DNA of 27,212 nt from SHZI01 sp964384525 (GTDB taxonomy: Bacteria > Pseudomonadota > Gammaproteobacteria > Steroidobacterales > GCA-2729495), in contig CAYLKO010000036.1 of assembly GCA_964384525.1 (NCBI GenBank), positions 1-27,212 on the forward strand, given 5' to 3'. The notes beneath the pieces were generated by a model. The model did no database searches, had not been told where the DNA came from, and was given only the letters and a program-made list of their open reading frames with translations. Every line of letters begins with the position of its first letter. The first letter of the stretch is position 1. Shown here one piece after another: positions 16,013 to 23,819 of the stretch. A program made the translations under genes and the position numbers.

Positions 16013-16813
16013 ATGCAAGCTCTGCTCAATACCGCCATTCAGGCCGCACGCCGCGCCGGGGATATTGCCGTTCGGGCACTGTCGAGGCTCGACCAGCTCG
16101 AAATCCGCGCCAAGGGCCGCAACGAGTATGTCACGCAGGTCGATCAGGCGGCGGAGCAGGCGATTCTCGACAGCATCCGCAAGCGCTACCCGGACCACGC
16201 CTTCCAGGCCGAGGAGTCCGGCCGTTCGGGCCAGGGCGAGTATGTGTGGATCATCGATCCGCTCGACGGCACTACCAATTTCATTCATGGATTCCCGACA
16301 TTTTCGGTATCCATCGCCCTGCGCCGGAAAGACACCCTCGAAGTCGGCGTGGTCTACGACCCCTGCCGACAGGAGCTCTACACCGCCATGCGCGGTCGCG
16401 GCGCCCAGCTCGACGGCAAGCGCATCCGCGTCAGCGAACGCAAGGAACTGGAAGGCACGCTGATAGGCACCGGCTTCCCCTATCGCAGCAACACCCGCTG
16501 GCTCGATACCTACATGCGCATGCTGGCGGCCGTCATGGAACAGACGGCCGGCATACGCCGCCCCGGCTCCGCCGCGCTCGACCTCTGCTACGTCGCCGCT
16601 GGCCGGCTGGATGGCTTTTTCGAGTTCGGGCTGGAGCCCTGGGATACGGCGGCCGGCACCCTGATGATCCAGGAAGCGGGCGGGCTCGTGTCCAGCCTCA
16701 CCGGTTCCGGCTCACATCTGGAAAGCGGCAATGTCCTGGCCGGCAACCCCAAGGTGCATGACGCCCTTCGACTGCTGCTGACGCCGCATCTGGCCAGCAC
16801 CACGCCGGCATAG
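16013..16813 (+). CDS. suhB: Inositol monophosphatase family protein SuhB
   Basis: Mg2+-dependent inositol-1-phosphatase. In E. coli SuhB also joins the rRNA antitermination complex. The 266-aa protein (E. coli 267) has the metal-binding motifs AEES (Glu67 or Glu68), DPLDGTTNF with Asp82 and Asp85, and EPWDTAAG near 215-222. The substrate loop GFPTFSVSIAL follows. ATG 16013 is the family start. No Shine-Dalgarno is visible, and a TACAAT -10-like box ends 8 nt before the ATG, so the mRNA could be leaderless. It is divergent from trmJ and convergent with secF, with 31 bp between stops and no clear terminator there. Confidence 0.95.
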   Translation: MQALLNTAIQAARRAGDIAVRALSRLDQLEIRAKGRNEYVTQVDQAAEQAILDSIRKRYPDHAFQAEESGRSGQGEYVWIIDPLDGTTNFIHGFPTFSVSIALRRKDTLEVGVVYDPCRQELYTAMRGRGAQLDGKRIRVSERKELEGTLIGTGFPYRSNTRWLDTYMRMLAAVMEQTAGIRRPGSAALDLCYVAAGRLDGFFEFGLEPWDTAAGTLMIQEAGGLVSSLTGSGSHLESGNVLAGNPKVHDALRLLLTPHLASTTPA

Positions 16814-16844
16814 CCGTCGCTGGAGCACGCGGCGGGGCAAACGC

Positions 16845-17786
16845 CTACAGGACGGCGTCGCCCTGGTTCTTGTCCTTCACGGCCAGCTGCAGATCATGCG
16901 GGCTCGCCTTGAGCTCCAGCGCAATCGCACTCGCCACGAAGATCGAGGAATAGGTACCCACCGCGATGCCGACGATCAGCGCGGCGGAAAATCCGCGCAG
17001 GGTTTCACCACCAAACAACAGCATGGCAAACACCACGAGGCCGGTTGTCAGTGACGTCATGATCGTCCGGCTCAGCGTCTCGTTGATCGCCAGATTCATG
17101 ATGTCGCGCGGGCTGCCACGGCGTACCTTGCGGAAGTTCTCCCGAATCCGGTCGAAGACCACGATGGTGTCATTCACCGAATAGCCGACGATGGCCATGA
17201 TGGCGGCCAGCACGGTGAGATCGAAGGTCATGCCGGTGAGTGCGAAGAATCCCAGGATGACGATTGGGTCATGCAGTGTGGAGACAATGGCGCCGACGGC
17301 AAACTTCCACTGAAAGCGCATGCCGATGTAAGCCATGATCAGCAGCAGCGCAAACAGCATGGCAAGCGCACCCTTCTGGGCCAGCTCGTCACCCACCTGG
17401 GGACCGACGAATTCCGTACGGCGCAGCTCGGCCGTGGCATCCCCGGTTTTCAACACCCCGAGTATCTGCGCGGCAATGGCCTCACCGGCCACGCCTTCGC
17501 GCGGCAGGATGCGGATCATCACGTCGTTGGCGGTGCCGAAATTCTGTACCTGTGCATCGGGAAAACCACCGGTTTCCAGCCGCTTGCGGATGTCCGGCAG
17601 GTCCGCGGGACCCTCGTAGGCCATTTCGAGCAACACGCCGCCGGTGAAGTCGATGCCGAAATTCAGGCCGCGCACGCCGGGAATGACCAGGATCAATGAC
17701 CCGATCACCAGAAAAATCGACAGCGCAAAAGCTGCCTTGTCGTGACCGAGGAAATCGAAATTGCTCTTCGAGCTGAAAAATTCCAT
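16845..17786 (-). CDS. secF: Protein translocase subunit SecF
   Basis: Inner-membrane RND-type subunit that, with SecD, uses the proton gradient to help exported proteins leave SecYEG. The protein has 313 aa (E. coli 323). It begins MEFFSSKSNFDFLG, with TM1 at about 18-36, then the periplasmic motif GLNFGIDFTGG, then five more membrane helices including VGYSVNDTIVVFDRIREN and the TLSRTIMTSLTTGLVV segment. The start is ATG 17786, preceded by GGAGG about 9 nt upstream inside the secD end; an upstream ATG (17831) lies in secD and is not used. It is 4 nt from secD. TAG stop. Confidence 0.97.
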   Translation of the reverse strand: MEFFSSKSNFDFLGHDKAAFALSIFLVIGSLILVIPGVRGLNFGIDFTGGVLLEMAYEGPADLPDIRKRLETGGFPDAQVQNFGTANDVMIRILPREGVAGEAIAAQILGVLKTGDATAELRRTEFVGPQVGDELAQKGALAMLFALLLIMAYIGMRFQWKFAVGAIVSTLHDPIVILGFFALTGMTFDLTVLAAIMAIVGYSVNDTIVVFDRIRENFRKVRRGSPRDIMNLAINETLSRTIMTSLTTGLVVFAMLLFGGETLRGFSAALIVGIAVGTYSSIFVASAIALELKASPHDLQLAVKDKNQGDAVL

Positions 17787-17790
17787 CTGC

Positions 17791-19635
17791 CTATCCTCCC
17801 ACCGACAGCCGCTCGACCTTGCGGTAGCCATAAGCCACGTTGACGATTGCCCGGGTCACGGTGAGTGCGGAAAACAGCGTGGTCAGGATGCCGAGGCACA
17901 ACACCACGGCAAAACCCTTGATCGGACCGGTACGGATGACAAAGAGCACCACGCCGGCGATCAGCGTGGTGATGTTGCCGTCCAGAATCGCTGAAAATGC
18001 CTTGTCGTAACCGGCATGGAGCGCCGCCTGAGGCGACATGCCATTGCGCAGTTCCTCACGTATGCGCTCGCAGACGAGCACGTTGGCGTCGACTGCCATG
18101 CCGATGGTCAGCACGATGCCGGCGATGCCGGGCAGGGTGAGCGTGGCCTGGATCATCGAGAGCAGCGCAATGATCAATACCGCATTCACCAGCAAGCCGA
18201 TATCGGCGATCAGGCCCATCAGCCGGTAGTAGATGATCATGAACACCGCGATGACCGCGAAACCGATCAGGAAGGCGCTCACCCCCCGATCGATGTTGTC
18301 CTGACCCAGGCTCGGCCCGATGGTGCGCTCTTCAACCTTGAAAATGGGTGCGGCAAGTGCGCCGGCCCGCAACAGCAGCGCCAGGTCACGGGCCTCGATG
18401 GTGTCGAGACCGGTGATCTGGAAATTGCTGCTGAAGACCCCGTTGATCGTGGCCACGTTGATCACTTCGCGGGTCTCGCGGGGCACTTCAACGGTCTCGC
18501 CATTGCGCTCGACCTTCTCGCGCTTCTGCTCCACGAAGACCACCGCCATGGGCTTTTTCAGATTGGCCTTCGTCGTCTCGAGCATGCTGCGGGCGCCGCG
18601 GCTGTCCAGCCGGACAAACACCGCCGCCTGGCCTTCGGAGAAGCCCTGGCTGGCGTCAACCAGCTGATCGCCGGTGACGATCATCCGGCGCTTGAGCAGT
18701 ACCGGACCACCGTCCCGCATCTTGAAGAGCTCGCAGCCGAGCGGCGCCCGGCCCGTGCGCTCGGCCTCCAGTGGATTCTCGTCGGCGCAGACCAGGCGGA
18801 ATTCCAGGGTTGCGGTGGCGCCGAGGATCCGCTCTGCCTGGGCCGGGTCCTGCACGCCGGGCAATTGGACCACGATGCGGTTCAAGCCCTCCCGCTGGAC
18901 GATCGGCTCGGCCACGCCCAGTTCGTTGACCCGATTCCGCAGGGTCGTGGTGTTCTGCTGGATCGCGAAGTCCTGCCGGGCCTTGATCTGTGCCGGGGTC
19001 ATGCGCGCAACCAGCATCGCCCCCTCGGCGACATTGCGCTCCTGGATCTCCAGATCCGGATCCGATTCCTTCAGCAATTTCTCGGCTTTTTGCACATCGG
19101 CGGCATCCGGCAGCCGGATCTGCATCTCCTGGCCAACCACGGCGACGCTGCGGCGGATGCGATTGTCCCGCAGCAGTTTGTTGAAGTCCGTGGAATAGGC
19201 ATCCAGCCGCTGACGAACCGCCGTGGACACGTCGACCTCGAAGAGGAAGTGGACACCACCCCGCAGATCCAGGCCGAGCGGCACCGGCCTCAGGCCAACG
19301 GCACGCAGCCATGCCGGGGTGTTGGGCGTCAGCGTCAGGGCAACGACAAACTGGTTGCCCAGCGCCTTGCGCAATTCATCCGCCGCACGCAATTGCTGGT
19401 CGACGTTCGGAAACCGCACCATGACGCGGCCGTTCTCCTGATAGAGCGCGGTGGTCTGGGCGGCTTCCAGCGTCTGGCGCACGCGCTCGATGCCGCTGTC
19501 TTCCATCGGCCGGCCATTCGCCAGGCTGATCTGCAAGGCTGGCGTATCGCCAAACAGATTCGGCAGCGACACCAGCAGTGCGGCCACCAGCGATATGACG
19601 ACCAGGGCATTCTTCCAGGCGGGAAAGCGATTCAT
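17791..19635 (-). CDS. secD: Protein translocase subunit SecD
   Basis: Partner of SecF in the holotranslocon. The 614-aa protein (E. coli 615) has an N-terminal membrane helix (about 8-27), the large periplasmic P1 head (VPLGLDLRGGVHFLFEVD marks its conserved start), a second head with RLDSRGARSML, and a five-helix RND membrane domain. That domain contains GLIADIGLLVNAVLIIALLS, TLPGIAGIVLTIGMAVDANV with the conserved Asp, and ERIREELRNG. Start ATG 19635 (MNRFPAWKNALVV) matches the family. It lies 77 nt after yajC and is followed closely by secF. Confidence 0.98.
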   Translation of the reverse strand: MNRFPAWKNALVVISLVAALLVSLPNLFGDTPALQISLANGRPMEDSGIERVRQTLEAAQTTALYQENGRVMVRFPNVDQQLRAADELRKALGNQFVVALTLTPNTPAWLRAVGLRPVPLGLDLRGGVHFLFEVDVSTAVRQRLDAYSTDFNKLLRDNRIRRSVAVVGQEMQIRLPDAADVQKAEKLLKESDPDLEIQERNVAEGAMLVARMTPAQIKARQDFAIQQNTTTLRNRVNELGVAEPIVQREGLNRIVVQLPGVQDPAQAERILGATATLEFRLVCADENPLEAERTGRAPLGCELFKMRDGGPVLLKRRMIVTGDQLVDASQGFSEGQAAVFVRLDSRGARSMLETTKANLKKPMAVVFVEQKREKVERNGETVEVPRETREVINVATINGVFSSNFQITGLDTIEARDLALLLRAGALAAPIFKVEERTIGPSLGQDNIDRGVSAFLIGFAVIAVFMIIYYRLMGLIADIGLLVNAVLIIALLSMIQATLTLPGIAGIVLTIGMAVDANVLVCERIREELRNGMSPQAALHAGYDKAFSAILDGNITTLIAGVVLFVIRTGPIKGFAVVLCLGILTTLFSALTVTRAIVNVAYGYRKVERLSVGG

Positions 19636-19712
19636 TGAGGTAACCGAGGCTGGGAAACGAAAAGACTGCGACGCCCGTTGACGGAGGCGCGGCTCAGTTC
19701 CGGCAATTCCAT

Positions 19713-20042
19713 TCAGGCACTCTTCATCGTGCCCTTGGGCATCACGGCGCCGATGGTGTGCCGCTGGATCTTCACCTGCACACCGCTGGCAATCTCGACC
19801 TGGACAAAGGAGTCACCGACTTCGATGACCTTGCCGAGCACCCCGCCCCCGGTCACGATTTCGTCACCGGCCACCAGCTTGGCGACCATTTCGCGATGCT
19901 CTTTCTGGCGTTTCTGCTGCGGGCGGATCAGCAGGAAATAAAACACCACGAAGATGACCACGAGGGGCAGCATCCCGAGCAGCGTGCCGCTGCCGCCTGC
20001 CGGCGCCGCCTGCGCCCACGCGTCCTGAATGAAAAAACCCAT
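19713..20042 (-). CDS. yajC: Sec translocon accessory protein YajC
   Basis: Small single-span inner-membrane protein that forms a complex with SecD and SecF. The 109-aa protein (E. coli 110) begins MGFFIQDAWAQAAPAGGSG, has one transmembrane helix (about 22-39: LGMLPLVVIFVVFYFLLI), the signature RPQQKRQKEH, and a soluble beta-rich domain (GDEIVTGGGVLGKVIEVGD). The start is ATG 20042, preceded by GGGGA with 5-nt spacing; an upstream start at 20081 lacks support. It stands between tgt and secD as in most proteobacteria. Confidence 0.96.
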   Translation of the reverse strand: MGFFIQDAWAQAAPAGGSGTLLGMLPLVVIFVVFYFLLIRPQQKRQKEHREMVAKLVAGDEIVTGGGVLGKVIEVGDSFVQVEIASGVQVKIQRHTIGAVMPKGTMKSA

Positions 20043-20060
20043 GTTTTCCCCAAAATTTAC

Positions 20061-20101
20061 TGAGACCGGGCCGGAGGCCAAAGCCCGGAGGCCGGGGCCG
20101 G
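20061..20101 (-). repeat. GC-rich repeat and hairpin in the tgt-yajC spacer
   Basis: CCGGAGGCC occurs twice on the plus strand (20071-20079 and 20085-20093). The minus strand can fold CCGGGC / GCCCGG around an 11-nt loop. It lies in the 75-nt spacer before yajC; a T6 run lies nearer tgt, so this is not a standard tgt terminator. Function unknown. Confidence 0.35.
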
Positions 20102-20117
20102 AAAAAATCGCGCGCCA

Positions 20118-21245
20118 TTATGGCACAGAAGCCCCGCCCCGCTGCCGGGCCAGAAAGTCTGCCGCAAAACCCGCGACCGTGCCCTGTTTTATGTGGTGGC
20201 GGAGGCTCGCCATGAGCTGCAGGTAGAAGTGCAGGTTGTGGATGGTATTCAGGTGAGGCCCTAGCATCTCGCCGCACTGGTCCAGATGGCGCAGATAGGC
20301 CCGGCTGTAGTGCTGGCAGGTGTAGCAGGTACAGCCCGGCTCGATTGGCAGCGGGTCATCCCGGTAACGGGCGGTGCGGATCCGCACCACGCCATCGCCG
20401 ACGAACAGCGAGCCATTGCGCGCATTGCGGGTGGGCATGACGCAGTCGAACATGTCCACCCCACGCACCACGGCCTCGACGATGTCTGCCGGGGTGCCCA
20501 CGCCCATCAGGTAGCGGGGCTTGCCGGCCGGCATCTGCGGCAGGGTGTGATCCAGGATCCGCAGGCGATCCGCTTCCGGCTCACCGACGGACAGCCCGCC
20601 GATCGCCAGCCCGTCGAAGCCGATTTCACACAAGCCGGCCAGCGAGGCACTGCGCACGGCTTCATGCATGCCGCCCTGGACGATGCCGAATACCGCCGCG
20701 CCCCGGCCGGGGGCCGGACCGGCATCAAAGGCCGCCCGGCTGCGTCTTGCCCACCGCAGGGACAATTCCATGGAGGTCCGGGCCTCCACCTCCGTGGCCG
20801 GATAGGTGGTGCATTCGTCGAAAATCATCTGGATGTCGCTGCCGAGCTGGCCCTGCACCGCCATCGCGGTTTCCGGCGACAGGAACACGAGGCTGCCGTC
20901 GGTGGGCGCCCGGAACTCGACGCCGGCCTCGCTCACCTTGTTGCGCGTGCCGAGGCTCCACACCTGGAAGCCGCCCGAGTCCGTGAGGATCGGCCGCGGC
21001 CAGTGCATGAAGCCGTGCAGGCCGCCGAAGGATTCGATGATCGCACCGCCGGGGCGGAGCATCAGGTGGAAGGTATTGCCCAGAATGATCTCGGCGCCCA
21101 CGCCGACCAGATCCTCCGGCGTCATGGCCTTGACGGTGCCGTAGGTGCCCACCGGCATGAACACCGGGGTCTGGACCACGCCGTGCGCCAGCGTCAGCTG
21201 CCCGCAGCGCGCCGCGCCATCGGTGGCCATGAGCTCAAACTTCAT
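20118..21245 (-). CDS. tgt: tRNA-guanine transglycosylase
   Basis: Exchanges guanine 34 for preQ1 in GUN-anticodon tRNAs, the entry step of queuosine modification. The 375-aa protein has the same length as E. coli Tgt. Asp89 lies in ILTDSGGFQ, the substrate pocket shows VFGIVQGG, the nucleophile motif is RGVDMFDCVMPTRNARNG, and the zinc site is CTCYTCQHYSRAYLRHL (three Cys and one His). The start is ATG 21245, with AGGAG 6 nt upstream; upstream codons to 21323 belong to queA. It overlaps the queA stop by 11 nt. The enzyme looks intact although queA is disrupted. Confidence 0.97.
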   Translation of the reverse strand: MKFELMATDGAARCGQLTLAHGVVQTPVFMPVGTYGTVKAMTPEDLVGVGAEIILGNTFHLMLRPGGAIIESFGGLHGFMHWPRPILTDSGGFQVWSLGTRNKVSEAGVEFRAPTDGSLVFLSPETAMAVQGQLGSDIQMIFDECTTYPATEVEARTSMELSLRWARRSRAAFDAGPAPGRGAAVFGIVQGGMHEAVRSASLAGLCEIGFDGLAIGGLSVGEPEADRLRILDHTLPQMPAGKPRYLMGVGTPADIVEAVVRGVDMFDCVMPTRNARNGSLFVGDGVVRIRTARYRDDPLPIEPGCTCYTCQHYSRAYLRHLDQCGEMLGPHLNTIHNLHFYLQLMASLRHHIKQGTVAGFAADFLARQRGGASVP

Positions 21246-22278
21246 GCTGCTCTCCTGCCGGTGCCGCTGCCAGAAACATGGCATCTCCGTAGCTGAAGAA
21301 CCGGTAACGCTCCCGGACGGCATGCCGGTAAGCCGCCATCACGCGATCGGTGCCCCCGAAGGCGCACACCAGCATCAGCAGCGACGATTCCGGCAGATGG
21401 AAATTGGTGAGCAGTGCATCGACGATCCGGAACCGATAACCCGGCCGGATGAAGAGGCTGGTCTCGCCCTTCAGGGGCTGCAACCCACCCGACACGCCGG
21501 CGGTTTCCAGCGCCCGCATGGCCGTGGTGCCCACCGCGATCACCCGGCCACCACGCTGCCGGCATGCCGCGACGGCCGCGCACAGCTCCGCGCTGACTTC
21601 CAGCTGCTCCGCATGGAGGCGACCGGTCTTGAGCTGATGAGGACGCAAGGGTGCAAAAGTTCCAGCGCCCACATGCAGGGTCACGGTCCGGAATTCGATG
21701 CCGCGCGCCCCGAGGGCTGCCAGCAGGGCCGCGTCGAAGTGCAGCCCGGCAGTCGGCGCGGCCACCGAACCCGGCCGGGTCGCATACACCGTCTGATAGC
21801 GATCACGGTCCCCGGCTGTATCCTCGCGCCGGATATAAGGTGGCAGGGGCACATGACCCCGTCGTTCGAGAAGCGGCATCACCGGCGTGGAAAAGCGCAG
21901 GTGGTAGAACTCGTCGCGCCGCCCGATGACCTCCGCCGTCACGTCATCATCGAAGCACAACCGGCCGCCCGGCTTCGGGCCATGACTGGCCCGCAACTGC
22001 ACCAGCGCCAAGGGTTAACCGAGGGGCCGCAACAGCAGCAGTTAGAATTTTACGCCCGAGGGCTAGCGGCCGGACAGACGGGCAGGCACCACCCGTGAGT
22101 CGTTCGCGATCAGCAGGTCTCCGGGATGCAGCAGGCCCGGCAGCTCATGGATCTTCAGGTCCTGAAGGTGGTCGATCGCCGCCCCGGCATGCAGCAGACG
22201 GCTGGCCGATCGATCCGGCAGCGCCTGCTGCGCGATCAGCTCCGCCGGCAGATCGAAATCGAAGGTTGGCATCTTCAT
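21235..22278 (-). pseudogene. queA: S-adenosylmethionine:tRNA ribosyltransferase-isomerase QueA with three in-frame stops
   Basis: QueA converts preQ1-tRNA to epoxyqueuosine-tRNA using SAM. The coding line runs from ATG 22278 in one frame to TGA 21235. The N-terminal part (about 71 codons, DLPAELIAQQALPDRSASRL, then NDSRVVPARLSGR) and the long C-terminal part (HVPLPPYI, YQTVYA, GSVAAPTAGLHFD, VTLHVGAGTF, RVIAVGTT, TNFHLPESSL, RYRFFSYGDAMF) keep all family motifs. In between, codons 72-88 contain TAG (22063-22065), TAA (22042-22044) and TAA (22015-22017). Aligned with E. coli QueA there is no gap or frame change through this stretch; the stops fall at K, E and D positions. A TTG at 22011 could restart the C-terminal part, but it would lack the N-terminus. 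Either a recent nonsense cluster or a sequence error. Confidence 0.85.
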
Positions 22279-22287
22279 GGGCGCGCA

Positions 22288-22293
22288 TTCTAC
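22288..22293 (-). promoter_or_regulatory. -10-like TAGAAT upstream of queA
   Basis: The minus strand has TAGAAT ending 9 nt before the queA ATG (22278). No good -35 is seen at 16-18 bp. It faces away from the tRNA-Leu gene and may be the queA-tgt promoter element. Confidence 0.3.
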
Positions 22294-22307
22294 CCACTCA
22301 AGTCGTG

Positions 22308-22313
22308 TAGACT
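22308..22313 (+). promoter_or_regulatory. -10-like TAGACT upstream of tRNA-Leu
   Basis: TAGACT is followed by the GC-rich stretch CTGCGCCCGC and then the tRNA 5' end at 22324. A GC-rich discriminator is typical of stringently controlled tRNA promoters. No clear -35 is present. Confidence 0.3.
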
Positions 22314-22323
22314 CTGCGCCCGC

Positions 22324-22410
22324 GCCGGTGTGGCGGAATTGGTAGACGCACGGGACTCAAAATCCCGCGACCGCAAGGTTGTGTCAGTTCGAGTCTGACC
22401 ACCGGCACCA
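22324..22410 (+). tRNA. tRNA-Leu, anticodon CAA
   Basis: 87-nt tRNA gene with encoded CCA. The acceptor stem GCCGGTG pairs with CACCGGC, followed by discriminator A and CCA. The anticodon stem CGGGA / TCCCG encloses loop CTCAAAA, giving anticodon CAA at 22358-22360, which reads UUG. A long class II variable arm follows, and the T arm contains GTTCGAGTC. These features identify leucine. It lies between queA (divergent) and an accessory region. Confidence 0.97.
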
Positions 22411-22561
22411 CCCCAGGGTTTCCTCGTATTCATCCAGCACGTCCATCGTGTCTGGCGCAGCGATTCCCGCTATTTGCTAGGTACATTCCACAAGATCGGC
22501 GCGCTGATCTGCCTGCTATATATGTCTCGTCCAAAAAAATTCTTCAGGCAGGAGACATTCG
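22411..22561 (+). other. Spacer between tRNA-Leu and the Rieske oxygenase gene
   Basis: 151 bp with no gene. An imperfect inverted repeat (CCAGCACG / CGTGTCTGG) lies near 22435-22457. A TATATAT stretch at 22517-22523 could serve as a -10 for the oxygenase gene, but no -35 is convincing. The Shine-Dalgarno GGAG is at 22551-22554. No repeat of the tRNA 3' end was seen here or downstream. Confidence 0.5.
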
Positions 22562-23713
22562 ATGTATATCAATTTCTGGTACCCCATGGTTCGCAGCGAA
22601 GACTTGAGTCCCGACAAACCCGAGCGGGTCAAGGGACTTGGCCTTCACTTCGCCGTCTTCCGCGACAGCAAGGGTGTGGCCCACACGGTAAGCGACACTT
22701 GCGTGCATCGTGGTGGTTCGCTCGCTGGTCCCTGGCAGCTGACGGGACGGCCACGCATCGTCGATGACTGCATCGTCTGTCCGTACCACGGCTGGGAGTT
22801 CGGCGGCGACGGCGTGTGCAAGAACATTCCTTCGATCGGCTACGGCACCAAGCCGCCGGCCCGCGCCAAGGTCGACGCCTACCCCACCGTGGAGAAGTAC
22901 GGCATCGTCTTCGCCTTCCTGGGCGACCTGCCCGAGAACGAACGTCCGCCGCTCATCGATGTCAAGGAATGGGGCGATCCGAAATGGCGCGCCAACTCGG
23001 TGCTCGTGCTCGACGTGCCCTTCCACTACGAGCGTTCCATCGACAACGGCATCGACCCGGCACACAACGAATTCGTGCATCCGACGCATGGCCTGTCGGC
23101 GATCAACCGGGATACCTACAAGGTGCGCGACCATGACGTCACCGAGGGCCCGCAGAAGCTCGGCATCGTCTTCCGGCACCGCTACGCGGCGCCCGGCCTG
23201 ACCCATGAGACCTGGAAGGAGAGCAACGCCGCAACCAAGCCATCCGACATCTATGCCGGCACCGAGACCTATGGCCCTTCCGCGATGATCACCCAGATCG
23301 AGCCGTCCCCGGACAAGATGTTCCGCCAGTATTTCGTCGAGCGGCCGGTGGACGAGAACCACACGCAGATCTTCTTCGTCAACATGCGCAACTTCATGCT
23401 CGATGCCAAGAACGATGGCGCGATCCACGCCCGCAACAAGGTGATCGCCCAGCAGGACATCGAGACCTTGAGCGTGGTCTATCCGACGCGCACGCCACTC
23501 AACACCCGTGAAGTGCACATGCCGGCCGACAAGGCGGTTGTGGGTTATCGCGAGTGGCTGGCCAAGTGGACGGCCAAGGGCTGGCGGATCGACTGGGTCG
23601 AGTTCCAGAAGCGGAACAGCGAGACCGACGTCGCCTTTGCCATCCCCTCGCCGGGTCGCCGCGAAGCCGGCAACTGGGTGCTGGAGACGGTCCCCCTGAT
23701 CAAGGGCAGCTGA
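22562..23713 (+). CDS. Rieske non-heme iron oxygenase, substrate unknown
   Basis: Probable oxygenase component of a ring-hydroxylating or O-demethylating type system. The 383-aa protein has an N-terminal Rieske [2Fe-2S] domain with Cys47-x-His49 (TCVHRGG) and Cys73-x2-His76 (CPYHGWEF). The catalytic domain has NGIDPAHNEFVH, giving mononuclear iron ligands His168 and His173 (D-x2-H-x4-H). Asp299 in AQQDIETLS is the likely third ligand. A single-chain architecture of this length resembles VanA-like or sterol/terpenoid Rieske monooxygenases more than two-subunit dioxygenases, but the substrate cannot be read from sequence. No ferredoxin or reductase gene is next to it. ATG 22562 has GGAG 8 nt upstream. 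It is monocistronic, with a strong terminator downstream. Confidence 0.9.
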   Translation: MYINFWYPMVRSEDLSPDKPERVKGLGLHFAVFRDSKGVAHTVSDTCVHRGGSLAGPWQLTGRPRIVDDCIVCPYHGWEFGGDGVCKNIPSIGYGTKPPARAKVDAYPTVEKYGIVFAFLGDLPENERPPLIDVKEWGDPKWRANSVLVLDVPFHYERSIDNGIDPAHNEFVHPTHGLSAINRDTYKVRDHDVTEGPQKLGIVFRHRYAAPGLTHETWKESNAATKPSDIYAGTETYGPSAMITQIEPSPDKMFRQYFVERPVDENHTQIFFVNMRNFMLDAKNDGAIHARNKVIAQQDIETLSVVYPTRTPLNTREVHMPADKAVVGYREWLAKWTAKGWRIDWVEFQKRNSETDVAFAIPSPGRREAGNWVLETVPLIKGS

Positions 23714-23774
23714 GTCCGGAACCAAGCCTCCAATCCTTCGCCGGACTCATCCTCCACCGGTGACGGGTGCTACA

Positions 23775-23808
23775 ACGGGCGGCCTCTCAAGGGCCGCCCG
23801 TTTTTTTT
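23775..23808 (+). terminator. Intrinsic terminator after the Rieske oxygenase gene
   Basis: Perfect 10-bp stem ACGGGCGGCC / GGCCGCCCGT with a 7-nt loop (TCTCAAG), followed by a run of eight Ts (23801-23808, the first of which pairs). It lies 61 nt past the stop codon. The opposite strand has no T-run after the stem, so it works mainly for plus-strand transcripts. Confidence 0.95.
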
Positions 23809-23819
23809 GTGCCCGCCCG

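Noticed and set aside
15919..16288. N-terminal extension of trmJ to 374 aa
   Set aside because: The extra 123 codons run antisense into suhB and lack family similarity; the SPOUT domain begins right after ATG 15919.
18016..19638. 540-codon open frame on the plus strand over secD
   Set aside because: Shadow of secD; no recognisable domain, no ribosome-binding site, and composition typical of antisense high-GC frames.
20104..20117. T6 run after tgt as an intrinsic terminator
   Set aside because: No stem-loop precedes the T-run on the minus strand; the GC-rich repeats come after it.
20286..21296. 336-codon open frame on the plus strand over tgt
   Set aside because: Shadow of tgt, which has all motifs and the exact family length.
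22012..22065. Stop-codon reassignment (TAG/TAA read as sense) to explain queA
   Set aside because: Several intact genes here end normally with TAG (bamB, ndk, secD, secF, suhB) and TAA (iscA, tgt), so both are ordinary stops.
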